A DNA stretch of 64,000 bases, taken from assembly GCA_023213315.1 (NCBI GenBank), contig JAKCPI010004539.1, positions 124,001 through 188,000 of the forward strand, given 5' to 3'. Positions 23,077-34,620 of the stretch are shown piece by piece; positions within the stretch are counted from its first letter, which is position 1, and each line of letters begins with the position of its first letter. The stretch is from Euborellia annulipes (lineage: Eukaryota; Arthropoda; Insecta; Dermaptera; Anisolabididae). The notes under the pieces are model-generated. The model had not been told where the DNA came from, made no database searches, and saw only the letters and a program-made list of their open reading frames with translations. Made by a program: the position numbers and the translations under genes.

Positions 23077-23709
23077 AAAAATTGGTGTGACTGGTCGCAC
23101 AGCACACAACTTTCGCTTTCATTCGGTAATCGAAAGTTGTGTTCGGTGCTTGTCACACCAGATTTTTTCTGTCGACACATATTTAGTTTCCGACAGTATG
23201 GTACATTTGAATTCAAATGAAATATTTATAAATATGGAAAAATATTTATATTTTGTTGGCAAACATTTCTCCCACCTTTCCTATGAAGTAGAAGAGTAAA
23301 GTGTGCTTCAAACAAGGCAAAATGAGAATATATTGATACATTTTAAAGAGCATTTAAAAAATAATTGATTTTTGAATTTTAATCAAAATCGTTAGAGTGA
23401 ATTTTGAGAAAATCGAAAAAACTGAAAAAGTACATCAGTAAAGTACTAGTAATCTTTGGCCGATTTTGTTTAAAAGCTTATTTTCACGCTCCAGGGGGGT
23501 GTCTAACTTAAAAATAAAATTTCAGCCTCATAGCTCAATTACTTCATGCATAAAATCGAACACAGACAGATAGACCATGTCGCAAAAACCATTTTTTTGG
23601 ATTCATCTCAAAACGTGTATATCCATCAAAATCTCGACATCGAATTTTTGACATGAATCCAATACTTTCTCTCTCTATATATTAACATATATAGAGGTAA
23701 GAGAAAGTA
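23077..23709 (+). repeat. Repeat A, full length
   Basis: AAAAATTGGTGTGACTGG start (one base lost in CTGG), complete left hairpin, centre, right hairpin ending AAGAGAAAGTA. Small internal deletions. Confidence 0.88.
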
Positions 23710-24068
23710 AAAATTGGAGGACGAATTAGAGAGAGCGGAAATACTCGTACTATGCAAGACCGTTTTCGTGAATGAAAGCATCCCATATACGGTCTAATGA
23801 ATTAAGCAAGATACGAACTTTGGAATGGGTGAATGACAAGCAAGACACATTAATCTTTGTTTGAGACTTTTTCGTAAGTTAGTTCATTTAGTTTTAATAT
23901 CTTGAGTCTTTAAGGAATCTAATTAATGCTAATTTATGATTATCTTGAGATGTCACTCTCATCTCTCTCTCTCTTTCGCAGGAGATTACATGACCCTGAA
24001 CAAAGAGTCACTTATTAACTTGCATTTTAATCTTTCATTGAATATAAAAATATTTATATACATTTTAT
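23710..24068. other. AT-rich stretch, nothing recognised
   Basis: A CT-rich tract with TTTCGCAG at about 23965-23983 resembles an acceptor, but no matching donor or GC-rich exon follows. Confidence 0.3.
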
Positions 24069-24072
24069 ATAT

Positions 24073-24322
24073 GGACCCTGTTACGCATTAGTGTGTCAAG
24101 CGCCAGCTACCGAGATTTGAGAAAATTAACATTAAACTTTTTTGTTTTCATTGGATTATATATAATTTTTTTGTCAATTGTGCAAGTAACATTAAATATA
24201 AATTTTTTAAGGACATATTTAATAAAAAAATACTATTAATTATAGCATTTGAAACAATATTCCGTGCTTAACTCAATTTTTAATTTTTTTGGCGCTTGAC
24301 ACACTAATGCATAACAGGGTCC
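24073..24322. mobile_element. GGACCCTGTTA MITE
   Basis: Terminal repeats of about 32 bp start GGACCCTGTTACGCATTAGT and GTGTGTCAAGCGCC, with the complement at the other end. ATAT lies on both sides, matching a 4-bp palindromic target duplication. AT-rich interior without coding. Relatives at 41856-42639 and 42227-42474. Confidence 0.75.
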
Positions 24323-24765
24323 ATATAATATCTATATACAGAGCTATTATACAAGTTGTCAAATTTAAACTAAGGTTAATTTTTATTGTAGTTAATATTA
24401 TGATACAAAATTACAAAATATTTTGCATAATTTCAGAAAATGTATCTCTAATTGATATAAGCTCTCGGGCTTGGTGTTGTGATTATCGTGCTGGCCTTCT
24501 ATACCAAGGTATAACTGTTATTTCAGTTGAATTGGTATCCAATTCGTCAGTGTAGAAGTATCATGACCTATCTCCATTTTTAACGAAACATCCAAATTTC
24601 TTTTTGAATCGCCTCGATATCTCTAATTTATCTAAAATCTTCTAAATACAATTTAAATTGGTGTCCAATTTTTGTTATTATGAGAGAAAAATATAGAAAT
24701 AGACTTGTTTTTATCTCTCCCTGAAAACCTAGGGAAAATTAAGATTCATCATGTTGACGATTTAG
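24323..24765. other. AT-rich stretch, nothing recognised
   Basis: No supported feature. Confidence 0.3.
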
Positions 24766-24769
24766 TCAT

Positions 24770-25070
24770 TTGATTGATCAACAAAGTTTAGCAGCGCTCC
24801 AAAAGGACGAACATTGGCACGCGTTCCCCGCGAAATGGATACCATTTTGGAACGCGCGCCAGTGTCTTCATTCGAACTCTCGAACGTGGAGCAGGGCCTT
24901 CCATCTGATGTCGGTTTTTAACCGCTTGTCAAAGGTGGCATGCGCGACAGTTGAGACGGACGATACATGTAGTACTATTTTGTATGTTTGTGCGTTCCAA
25001 GCGATGGATAACCAAAGTTGCCTTAAATTAATACAACTATATGGTACAAAAGAACTGCTGTAGAATAGCA
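24770..25070 (+). other. GC-rich unexplained block, 97-codon frame
   Basis: An island with GC-rich text (CGCGTTCCCCGCGAAATGG, GAACGCGCGCCAGTG) holds a 97-codon ATG frame on + (WHAFPAKWIPFWNAR, LMSVFNRLSKVACATVE) and a 67-codon frame on minus. Neither is recognised and no splice signals frame it. It may be an unknown gene fragment or foreign DNA. Confidence 0.25.
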
Positions 25071-26215
25071 AAAGTTCTTCGTATCACAATAAACAATAAA
25101 TTACTCAGATGATGCTTGGAGAGAAATAAGTTGTGAAATGGGAGTTCCTGTGCCAGAATTGATATGCCAGAATAATAAATATATTTTTTTTAATCTGGCA
25201 AAAACTAATTAATAATTGATTTTGTTGAGTGTGTTTAGATAAGGGGTTGATCAATCAAGTGGATTGAATCAACCCTCTTAATTTAACAAAAAAAAAAAAA
25301 AAAAAAAATTTTTTCGAATTACGTATTTGAAAAAATTCATATTATAAACTAAGTTTCTTTTTTTCATAATACTTGTATTGCATTAATTAACCTTGGATTA
25401 AATTTGAAACGCCTTACTAATAGACAACCCGTATAACAGCTCTGAATGACTGGTTAACTATACGAAATTGGAAGGGGATTTCATTGATACGTTTATAGAT
25501 GTTGTTAGCCTTTTTCATCTTATTTAGTTAGATCCAATCCATATTTATTTAAATTAATTGACATCCAATATAATTTAAATAAATTACATTTAAAAAGTTA
25601 CCTATTTTATATTTTAGATTCACAATTAATTAAGAGAAATTGCTTTTAGATACATCTCATAAAATAATAAATATTTGATAAATTCAAGTTCACCACTTCA
25701 CATAATTTTATTAGTGGGCGTCTCTTTACAAAAAATATTTTGCTTGGTTTTGTTTTGGCAAACTTGTGACCGCATTTCGAGAGAAGTTTTCCTGTTTGTG
25801 TTTATTGTGAATGTTGATCCGTCAGGTCTTGAGGTTAATTGAAACCACCCATATAAAGGGAAAGAAGCACTTAAGTATGTCGATTTTGAACCAGAACTCA
25901 ACAATACATGATCTTCTGATCTATTTAATCTTGACAAGATTATCTTTAAAAAATTGATCCATTTCTTTTTTTTACTTTCTCAACGAAAACACATGTTTTA
26001 AAAAATAAATTAATAAATACTAAAAACTTTTTATTAGATGAAGCTCAAGAACCTTTATCACAATACGTATTTGTCCAAGACGTTCATTAAAATTTGAAAG
26101 TTTTTAATAAAGCATTTATTTGACTTCAATGATTCGTTCATTTGCTGTAGGATTTCTTCAGTGGTTAAAATACAAGTTTATTTACTCCCTATTTTTTACA
26201 AAATTAAATTAAAAT
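25071..26215. other. AT-rich stretch, nothing recognised
   Basis: An A run at 25291-25308 and scattered short frames, including a 79-codon minus frame at 25698-25937 that I do not recognise. Confidence 0.3.
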
Positions 26216-26216
26216 T

Positions 26217-26380
26217 GACTCGTGACCCGTAGCTAAGAGAGAAGACACTAGCTTCTCCTACCGGGGTCCCGGGTTCGCTTCCCGTCCCAAGCGAGAAAAA
26301 TTTATTTCATTTGAATTGACTGCAAATGATTTGAAATAAATGGGGTCTAAATGGCCTTAGATGCCGAAAAAGACATAAAA
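26217..26380 (+). mobile_element. SINE-B, full length
   Basis: Head GACCCGTAGCTAAGAGAGAA with box B-like GGGTTCGCTTCCCGTCCC; body AAATTTATTTCATTTGAATT...AAATAAATGGGGTC; tail TAAATGGCCTTAGATGCCG, AAAAAGAC and an A-rich end. Its tail resembles that of SINE-A although the head differs. Confidence 0.75.
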
Positions 26381-26565
26381 AAAATATAAAATAAATTTGT
26401 TCTTTTCAACTAAAGAGCCATATTATACAAAATTATTAAAAACGCTCAGTGAATATTTTATTTAGATTACAGTCTTGTTTTTCAACATAAAATTTTTCTA
26501 GAGCATCTTATTATTTTTCCTTTAAGGAGTAGAGAAAAATTATTTTTATTTAGAAATCGCTATAA

Positions 26566-26605
26566 CTCTTTGAGTTATTAATTGTTAGCGAGGGCTCGCT
26601 GCAGG
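26566..26605 (+). mobile_element. Possible Helitron 3' end
   Basis: GCGAGGGCTCGC hairpin followed by TGCAGGTTAGCTAG, the layout of a Helitron terminus. No other end found. Confidence 0.3.
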
Positions 26606-26839
26606 TTAGCTAGATATATTTAGGATGAAAACAAAAAAAAAGGGGATCCCGTGGGGCTTTGTTTTTAAATGCCTAGTTCTATGAACAGTAGTGCTGCTAG
26701 TTAATTAAAAATTATCATAAAATAAAAAACATAGTAGGCCTATTTTTGTCGTCAGACTAAATTTGAAATAGGGTAGTACAAAATTTGTTTTCTTTTATTT
26801 TATTATTTTATTTCTTTTATGTAAACCTCTTCTAACAGT

Positions 26840-27360
26840 GAAAGTATTAGATTCATTTCAAAAATTCGATGTCGAGATTTTAATAGATATACACGTTTTG
26901 AGGTTCCATGAATCCAAAAAAGTGGTTTTCGCGATATGGTCTGTCTGTCTGTGTTCAATTTAAAGCATGAATGAATTGAGCTAGGAGGTTGAAATTTTAT
27001 ATTTAAGTTAGACACCCACTTAAGGCGTGAAAATAAGCTTTTCAACAAAATCAGCAAAAAAGTACTAGTACTTTACTGTTGTACTTTTTCAGTTATTTTC
27101 GATTTTCTCAAAATTCGCTGTAACGATCTTGATTAAAATACAAAAGTCAATTATTTTTTTTAGATTTTATTTAAAATGTATATTCTCATTTTGCCCTCAA
27201 AATTGTTTGAAGCCCACTTTATTCTTGTGCTTCATAGGAAAGGTAGGAGAAATGGTTGCCATGGTAACAAAATATAAACATTTTCCCATACTTATCAATT
27301 TTACATCTTGAATTCTAATATATCGTCGGAAACTAAATATATGTCGACACGAAAAATCTG
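26840..27360 (-). repeat. Repeat A without hairpins
   Basis: Centre only, from GAAAGTATTAGATTCATTTC to GAAAAATCTGGG. Both terminal hairpins are cut. Confidence 0.8.
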
Positions 27361-28290
27361 GGACTAGTTTGAAGATGTATTTCTCTAGGGGGTGCAATTT
27401 TTGGTTCTCCTTTTCGTTTTAGTGATTTCATATTGTAAAAAATGTTGTCCAAGGCTCAAGCAAAACAATCAATTCCACATTCAATTTATTGGTCAACAAG
27501 AGGCCAAGAAATTTCTCTCTCTTCTCTCAAGGTCTTCTCTCCTTCTCCTCATCTTCTTTATTAAATTGCATAATATTCGTTTAATTTAAACAATCATTTG
27601 TCTCTGATAGTTTTGCTAGTTGAAATAATAATGTAGAATATCGTTGCATATGTTTGATTATAATCATTAAACAATTGAATTAAATTTGAAGTAGGCCTTA
27701 TTAAGAGATTTAAAATATGATAGAATATATTGAACAACACAGCAATAGAAAACTGAAAATTGAAGTCTTACTTCTTTTTGGTCACAGTAGTTTATCTATT
27801 CGCGTTTGATGTATTAATAAATAAATTATACATTGAACTGCTGCTATAATATTTTAAAGATATAAACATAAACCTTATGCAATTTTTTTATTTGTTGAGT
27901 ATGATGATTACACGAATTACGAATTTAATGGCATATACGTACAGATGTTGAAATTTTAAGACGCATTTCGAAATTCAATCAATATTTGTTTTATTAATTA
28001 TTTATCGATTCCTCTTCTTTTTTTTCAGTCATTCACCTTTATGTTTAATAAATTATTCATTTTTTTTTTTGCTTAAGACAAGCAAGAAGCAATTTATTAA
28101 CTCATAAAATAATAGAGATAAAAATACACAATTTTTTTTTCTGTTCTATTTTTTATAAGAAAGAGGTTAACTTGTTAATATTCATGTATATAATTATATA
28201 TATTCTATATCGTTCTATTTCTGTGATGTTAATAATTTGTGATTTTTTTTTTCAAAGTTTATAAAATTTCACAAAGAAATTAAACATAAT
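27361..28290. other. AT-rich stretch, nothing recognised
   Basis: No supported feature. Confidence 0.3.
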
Positions 28291-28295
28291 TGTCA

Positions 28296-28495
28296 TGTTG
28301 CTAGTGTTTTTTAAATTTATTTAATGTCTATTTCGGCATCTAGGGACATTTAGACCCCCAACCCTCTTTATTTCAAATGATAGCCAATTCAAGTGAAATA
28401 ATTTTTCTCCCTTGGGACGGGAAGCAAACCCGGGACCCTAGGCACGAGAAGTTAATGTCTTCTCACGGAGCCTCGGGCCACGGGCTGTTGCTAGT
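28296..28495 (-). mobile_element. SINE-B with target duplication
   Basis: Duplication TGTTGCTAGT exact at 28296-28305 and 28486-28495; body 28306-28485. The minus strand carries the tRNA-like head (CGTGGCCCGAGGCTCCGTG, GGGTTTGCTTCCCGTCCC) and the GGC.TCTAGATGCCG-type tail. Confidence 0.82.
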
Positions 28496-28731
28496 ATTAA
28501 AGGGTAGTGATTAGGGATAATCCCCACCAAGCACTTAATCCACTACAAATTATGAACAAACTCGGTGATCTTTCTAATATTTTCTTTGTTTGCTAGAAGT
28601 AAAGAAACCCAAATAACCAAATGATCAACGATTTTGCCCCAAAGGTCCTACATGCTCATCTGTTAAAGGGAGATTACAAGATAGCCTGTATCTTCTAGAG
28701 CAGGTTTTGTGCTCGGCAATAACGAATTGCA

Positions 28732-28905
28732 TTAAGGGCCGGTTTTTTCATCTATGGTCAACTAGCCGACCCTGGGTTAAGCTTAGCCTTGATTTTCGAG
28801 TTTGTTTTTATTAGACAATGTGAACCACTATTCTAACTGTGAGGTATGTCTTTTCTAACTGGCCCACTGTCTTAAAAAAGATTGCCGACCCCTTCTTTAG
28901 AGGAC
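28732..28905. repeat. TTAAGGGCCRGTTT repeat, copy 2
   Basis: Relative of 10690-10836: TTAAGGGCCGGTTTTTTCAT start, GGCCCACTGTC and GCCGACCCC at the end. Confidence 0.4.
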
Positions 28906-28983
28906 CTGGCTGAGCAATTAATTAATCCAAAAATCAATATGGTTTTTTCAATCTTTCTTGTTTGCAACTTTTAGAATAGCTCG

Positions 28984-29391
28984 AATCACTTTTTTTTAGA
29001 AAAAAACACACACTTTTTTCTCATTCACACTCACACATTCACAGTCTTTTCGGCAACTCAGACCATATAAGACTTTTAAGGTATCCGTTATTGATTAAAA
29101 TAAATATTTGGTATCCAAATGGCTTAAATAAAATCATCGGACTGCCTGTGGTCCGAACCCGCGACTTTTTTTTTAAGACCTTTTTCGACAACCTAGGCCA
29201 TTTAGACCCCATCCCTATTTATTTCAAATGATTTGTAGTCAAATCAAATGAAATAAATTTTTCTCGCTGGGACGGGAAGCGAACCCGGGACTCCGGCGCG
29301 AGAAGCTAGTGTCTTCCGCGACTTTTGGTATACGAGATTAGCACGCTAACCCCTACACCAAGCCCCGAGGGCAATCACTTTGTTATTTTTT
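28984..29391 (-). mobile_element. SINE-A interrupted by SINE-B
   Basis: Outer target duplication AATCACTTT at 28984-28992 and 29383-29391. A SINE-A copy is split inside its head by the SINE-B insertion at 29170-29315. Confidence 0.8.
29159..29326 (-). mobile_element. SINE-B nested in SINE-A
   Basis: 11-bp duplication CCGCGACTTTT at 29159-29169 and 29316-29326; body 29170-29315 with a T-rich start (A tail on minus) and head GAAGACACTAGCTTCTCGCG. It dates SINE-B activity after this SINE-A insertion. Confidence 0.85.
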
Positions 29392-29436
29392 ATATATTTT
29401 CGAATGCTAAATTTTTTTTTATTCTGAACTGACACC

Positions 29437-29711
29437 ATTTAGAACAAGGGGTTCTTAAACTTGTGAAGTTCGCGGACCCCCTATTCAACTTTTTTTTCCC
29501 GTGGACCCCTTTCTATTTCGTACGCATTTTATGTCAACCTTCAAGCTTGATTTTTGACCAAGAATTTCTTGTATAATGTACGTATATGGATATTCAAATT
29601 TTTGGTTCAATAATAATTCAATTAAAAAAATAATTTTATGAAATTGCAGTGTATATTTCATAATACAAATAATTTTTTAACTGAATTGTTTCGCCGGCTC
29701 CTGATTTAGAA
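29437..29711. mobile_element. hAT MITE, 259 bp
   Basis: 8-bp duplication ATTTAGAA at 29437-29444 and 29704-29711. The element 29445-29703 begins CAAGGGGTTCTTAAACTTG and ends CGCCGGCTCCTG. The start matches the common CAGGGGTTCTCAAACTT form of hAT MITEs (family knowledge). Confidence 0.75.
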
Positions 29712-31140
29712 CTATCCACGTTCATTATAATTTAAATAAATTTTATGGCTCATAGCCATAATCAGTGTATCGACAACTCTACCTCTGCTCCAGGGGAGAA
29801 ATAAGCAAACAAAGATGAGAGGACCTAATTTGAGATATCAAAGGGGTTTTTGATGAAGCCATTGCGGTATACATAAGGTTTCAAATAAGCCATATTAATT
29901 TCTCTCTATTGATTTCTAAATATTACATGTAATAATTTAGAACAATGTAAGAAGAAAACTGATTGTTTATATTCGAATATAAGAGAGAGGAGTTGTTTTT
30001 CGGTCAGTGTGACATGAGGACGGATGACGGGACGATTCTGTTCTGGATAATGAAAGAGGAGGGAGATTCACCGTTAGTCAAGAAAACCAGCTGAGCGCTA
30101 TGGTTGACGGCCTCCTCACTTAGGCGATAAATTAAAATTAACAGTTTTATTATCTATATTATTACAAAGATGTTCACTTACCCCTTACACATGCTCTATT
30201 AATTGTTTTGTTTTAAAATAAAAAATATTTATTTACCATGAAGAAATGATGTGAGGAAATTAAAAGATCCTCTTGATAAATAAATATTTAAATTATCTCA
30301 TTCGCAAATTCTGATTTATTCATTGAACATAAATAATTTTTTTTTTTTTTATCAATATTGATGTTTTAAAGATGATGATGTAATTGATTATGTCTCAGCC
30401 AATTTGTTTTTCCTCCCCCTTCTATCTTACCTTCACTTCATTTTATCTTAATAATTTTTTTTTTTAAAAAGGAAATTCAATTTAAGGATTTATTCGAGTC
30501 GACATTTGAGTGAAAGAGCGAGAGAAGGCATGACATAAAATAAAAAAAATAAATAAAAACGAAATAAAAGGAGAGATTTTGAAAAATCGCTGAGAACATT
30601 GATTGATGTCTTATTAAACAAAGAACCTCTAATCTTTTTAATGGGATTTTATAGGGGAAACACTGTGATCCAGTTATATATTAAATCTTAATCTTAATTA
30701 GGGGACTAATCATTTACTAACAAATAATAATGAAATATAGAAGAGATTCTTATTTAAGACAAATGTTCCGGCCATTTGGATATTTTTCTTAGTTAATTTA
30801 GATAATTTTTCTACGTCTGCAAAGGGAAGTGAACCCCAGCCCTTATCACAAGGGGCGTGTCCTTCATGTTATAATTCCTGCGTTTATTTTAAATATCACA
30901 CTCATTATTTGAATAAAATTATATTTCCAAACTGTCTAAACAAATCCATATTGTAAAACACAAATGGCCTCTATAACCGAAGTGTTTAAAAAAATTGAAA
31001 AATTATATTATAACAATTTATTGCCCAACTTTTGGAAGTTTTATAATTTCTTTTGGATGAAGTCAAGAGAACTGAATTGAATGCCAAAAACCCACAGTTA
31101 GTCAGTGAGTTTCTTTTTTTTGCTTATGGCAAAATGAAAT
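29712..31140. other. Mostly AT-rich, one GC-richer island
   Basis: At 30000-30125 a less AT-rich block begins TCAGTGTGACATGAGGACGG, an arthropod-type initiator-like motif, but no donor or frame supports a gene. The rest shows nothing. Confidence 0.25.
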
Positions 31141-31144
31141 ATAG

Positions 31145-31200
31145 ATCAGGGATGTCCAACTTGCAAGGCCTCAAAAGCCACAACTAAAACCTGAACGTGA
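31145..31200 (+). mobile_element. hAT MITE end fragment
   Basis: CAGGGATGTCCAACTTGCAAG resembles the CAGGGGTGTCCAAACTT hAT terminus. The other end was not found. Confidence 0.4.
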
Positions 31201-31227
31201 TTAAATGCTTCCTTAATTATTATTATT

Positions 31228-31627
31228 TACTTTCTCTCACCTCTATATATAGACATATACAGTGTATGCTAATATATATAGAGAGAAAGTATTGTATTCA
31301 TGTCAAAAATTCGATGTCGAGATTTTGATGGATACACGTTTTGAGGTCCCCTGAATTCTAAAATGTGGTTTTCGCGACATGGTCTGTTTGAAGCACACTT
31401 TACTCTTGTACTTCATAGGAAAGATAGGAAAAATGATTGCTATAGTGACAAAAGATAAATATTTACCCATGTTTATAAATTTTACATCATGAATTTTAAT
31501 ATATCGGCGGAAACTAAATATTTTTCGACACCAAAAAATCTGGTGTGACAAGCACAAAACACAACTTTCGATTACCGTAGATATGAGAAAGTTGCGTGCT
31601 GTGCGACAAATCACACCAGCTTTTTTA
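31228..31627 (-). repeat. Repeat A, both ends, internal deletion
   Basis: From TACTTTCTCTCACC to CACCAGCTTTTTT with both hairpins, but the AGTACTAGTACT centre is deleted, so ACATGGTCTG joins directly to TTTGAAGCACACTTTACTC. Confidence 0.82.
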
Positions 31628-31769
31628 ATTTGTATGTATAATTATACTATATTTGGCATCTTCTTAAGAGTTCTTTTTTTCCTAAACTTTACTTTATATT
31701 AAATAGTATAACTTATAATAAATTTCTAATATGAGTAAGGGAGTAACATTAATTTCAATTTATTTGTAG

Positions 31770-31854
31770 ATCTGCTGGTTCGTGTAAGCCTGTCGTCGAT
31801 AAGACATAAGGACTCGTTATGAAAGACGTCTCTTCGCTTCGCTGGGACCCATTG
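31770..31854 (+). other. Candidate 85-nt exon with start codon
   Basis: Acceptor TTTATTTGTAG| and donor CCATTG|GTAAGT. All frames carry stops in the first part, then ATG at 31819 opens a frame to the donor (MKDVSSLRWDPL, 12 codons, ending in phase 0). This is the layout of an exon joining 5' UTR to the start of a coding region. GC content is above its flanks. The protein is not recognised and its next exon lies outside what I can identify. Confidence 0.45.
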
Positions 31855-32032
31855 GTAAGTTAAATATTATTTTTATTTAATTATAAAATTTCAAATAGTT
31901 TTTTTTTTATGTGATTGGCCTACCTGGTCTCTTACCAATATCATATAACCTACACAATTTTTATTTTCCTTTTTTGGAAATAAATTCATTCAATAAAATT
32001 TGGTCCATTAAGTTTCAAAAAAATTTGATCCA

Positions 32033-32558
32033 AGGAATGGGGAAATTTGTGGTAGGACCATGGCAATCATTTCTGCTATCTTTCCTAAGAAGTGCAAGAG
32101 TAAAGCGGTCTTCAAAAAGATTTCAATGGCTAAATGAGAATATACATTTGGAAGAGCATCTAAAAAATAATTGATTTTTAATTTTCAATCAAAATCGTTA
32201 GAGCGAATTTTGAGGAAATGGAAAAATCTGAAAAAGTACATCAGTAAAGTACTAGCTCTTTTTGGCCGATTTTGTTTAAAAGCTTATTTTCTCGCTCCAG
32301 GGAGGTGCCTAACTTAAATATAAAATTTCAACCTCCTAGCTCAATTTCTTAATATTTAAAATTGAACTCACACACTCCCACCCACAGACAGACAGACAGA
32401 CAGACAGACCATGTCGCGAAAACCACTTTATTGGATTCAGGGGATCTCAAAACGTGTATATCCATCAAAATCTCGATATCAAATTTTTGACATGAATCCA
32501 ATACTTTTCTCTCTATACCAGGTATATATTAACATATATATAAAGGTAAGAGAAAGTA
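32033..32558 (+). repeat. Repeat A, left end missing
   Basis: Starts in the centre (CCATGGCAATCATTTCTGC) and runs to the right hairpin, with a CAGA repeat at about 32383-32408. Confidence 0.82.
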
Positions 32559-33225
32559 AAAACATATTTTCATTTACCAACTAGAAAATTTCATTCAGCC
32601 TTCATCAATATTGTTTAATAATTTGAGTCATCGTGGCATACACATATTCATTCCAAAAAAACAATTAAATCGAAAATACCTTATTAGAAAAGACAAATTT
32701 AGTTTTATTTTTTTCCCTTTGTAAGTTTCTCGTTCTGTCTGTTTATTCCTGACTTTTCCGGCTGCAAGGTCTTTGCTCCCAGTTCCAGACTCCAGGTTGC
32801 TTCCTCTCTCTTCCACTCCAGTAAGAATTTCAAGGAAATTCAATTATTCTCCTTTAAGAGAAATTTAATGACGAAAAAATATTTTTCTGAATTGTTCGTG
32901 ATGAACTTTAAGAGGATGGATACATGAAAAACAGGAAAATCCTGGGAATAATCAGGAAAAATTTATATTTTCTGTTCTTCCCAACCCCTTCTCTTAATAA
33001 TCTTTCACTTCGTTGTCATTAACATATAATTTATTTATTATCAATGACAAAAATCAATTCTTACAACTTTTGTTATTGTGTGGGTTGGCCTCGTCCTCTT
33101 TGCAAGCTCTATTATATAAATAAAAAAATCTTGTGAGAGTATATCGACATAGAATTTAAACATGAGAGAATAAGAATGAACAAATCCAAAGAAACAATAA
33201 GTATCATTTATTGATAATCAATTTA

Positions 33226-33854
33226 AAAAATCTGGTGTGACTGGACACAACTTTCTATTACCTTTCGGCAAGAGAAGTTGTGTACTGTGCTTGTCACACC
33301 AGATTTTTTGTGTCGACATATATTTAGTTCCCGACACTAGGGTACATTTGAATTCAGTTTTAAAATTTATAAGTATGGGAAAATATTTATATTTTGTTAC
33401 CATAGGAACCATTTCTCCCATCTTTCCTATAAAGTACAAGAGTAAAGTGGTGTTCAGAAAATTTCAATGGCAAAATGAGAATATACATTTTAAAGAGCAT
33501 CTAAAAAAATAATTGATTTTTGAATTAAAAAAAAATCGTTGGAGAAAATCGTTGAGAAAATCGAAAAAAACTGAAAAATTACATCAATGAAGTACAAGTA
33601 CGCTTTGGCTGATTTTGTTCAAAAGCTTCGTGTCACGTCCCAGGAGTGTACCCAACTTAAATATTAAATTTCAACCTCCTAGCTCTTTTCGTTCTTGAGA
33701 TATTTTGTTCACAGACCATGCCGCGAAAACCACTTTTTTGGATTCAGGGGACCTCAAAACGTGTATATCCATCAAAATCTCGACATCGATTTTTGACATG
33801 AACCCAATACTTTCTCTCTCTATGTATTAACATATATAGAGGTAAGAGAAAGTA
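33226..33854 (+). repeat. Repeat A, full length
   Basis: Both hairpins and centre, GTGTCACGTCCCAGGAG variant. Another partial copy follows directly. Confidence 0.88.
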
Positions 33855-33864
33855 AAAAAACTAT

Positions 33865-34235
33865 AAACATGGGAAAATATTTATATTTTGTTACCATGGC
33901 AACTTCAAGACGTGTATATCCATCAAAATCTCGACATCGAATTTTTGACATGAAATTAATACTTTTTTTTTTTTTTTATTCTGCCCCTTTGGCTTATCGC
34001 CTTTGGGCTAAAAGTCGTTACAAAATATATTTTTACAAAATTTGTATAACAAAAAAAAAAAAATTAAATACAATAATACAACAATATAAGTACAATAAAA
34101 ACCTATTACAAAACTATATAACGTTAGTTTACAAAAAAAAAAAAAAACAGTATAAAATTATAGTCTAGAAAAAACATTATAAAATTAATACTTTCTCTCT
34201 CTATATATTAACATATATAGAGGCAAGAGAAAGTA
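33865..34235 (+). repeat. Repeat A partial, split by a retroposed fragment
   Basis: Starts at ACATGGGAAAATATTTATAT, lacks the middle, and ends in a complete right hairpin. The 33966-34180 insertion sits just before that hairpin. Confidence 0.75.
33953..34193 (-). mobile_element. Retroposed fragment with A tail, 13-bp duplication
   Basis: AAATTAATACTTT is exact at 33953-33965 and 34181-34193. The inserted 33966-34180 reads on minus as AT-rich sequence, then GCCCAAAGGCGATAAGCC, GGGGCAGAAT and an A run: the 3' end of a retroelement, probably a 5'-truncated LINE or SINE. It does not match the 3' end of the LINE at 6925. Confidence 0.7.
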
Positions 34236-34239
34236 AAAA

Positions 34240-34325
34240 GTGCCCTCGGGCCTTGGTGTAGGGGTTAAGGTGCTCACCTTGTGTATCAAGGGTCGCGGAT
34301 TCGTATCCCGTCACACATCCTTATC
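34240..34325 (+). mobile_element. SINE head only
   Basis: GCCCTCGGGCCTTGGTGTAG, GGGTTAAGGTGC and GATTCGTATCCCGTC: tRNA-like head of a SINE-A relative; no tail of the family follows. Confidence 0.5.
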
Positions 34326-34364
34326 ACAAGCAATTTTTTTGATAAATAATAATTTTTTTAAATC

Positions 34365-34620
34365 AATATATCATCCGAAACTAAATCTCGACCCAAAAAA
34401 TCTGGCGTGACAAGCACAACAGAACAACTTTCAATTACTGAAGGTAAGAGAAAGTTGTGTGCTGTGTGACCAGTCACTCCAGATTTTCGAGGGTCCCGCA
34501 AAATGACTTGTGTAAATGATCAAAATATCTCAAGAACGAATGCTATGATAACAAAATATAAATATTTTTCTATTTATAAATTTTGCATTTTGAATTTACA
34601 TATATCAAATAAATGTCTAC
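34365..34620 (-). repeat. Repeat A, left hairpin and nearby sequence
   Basis: The hairpin is complete at 34397-34485 (TCTGGCGTGACAAGC to CACTCCAGATTTTC); fragments of the centre follow to about 34620. Confidence 0.6.
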
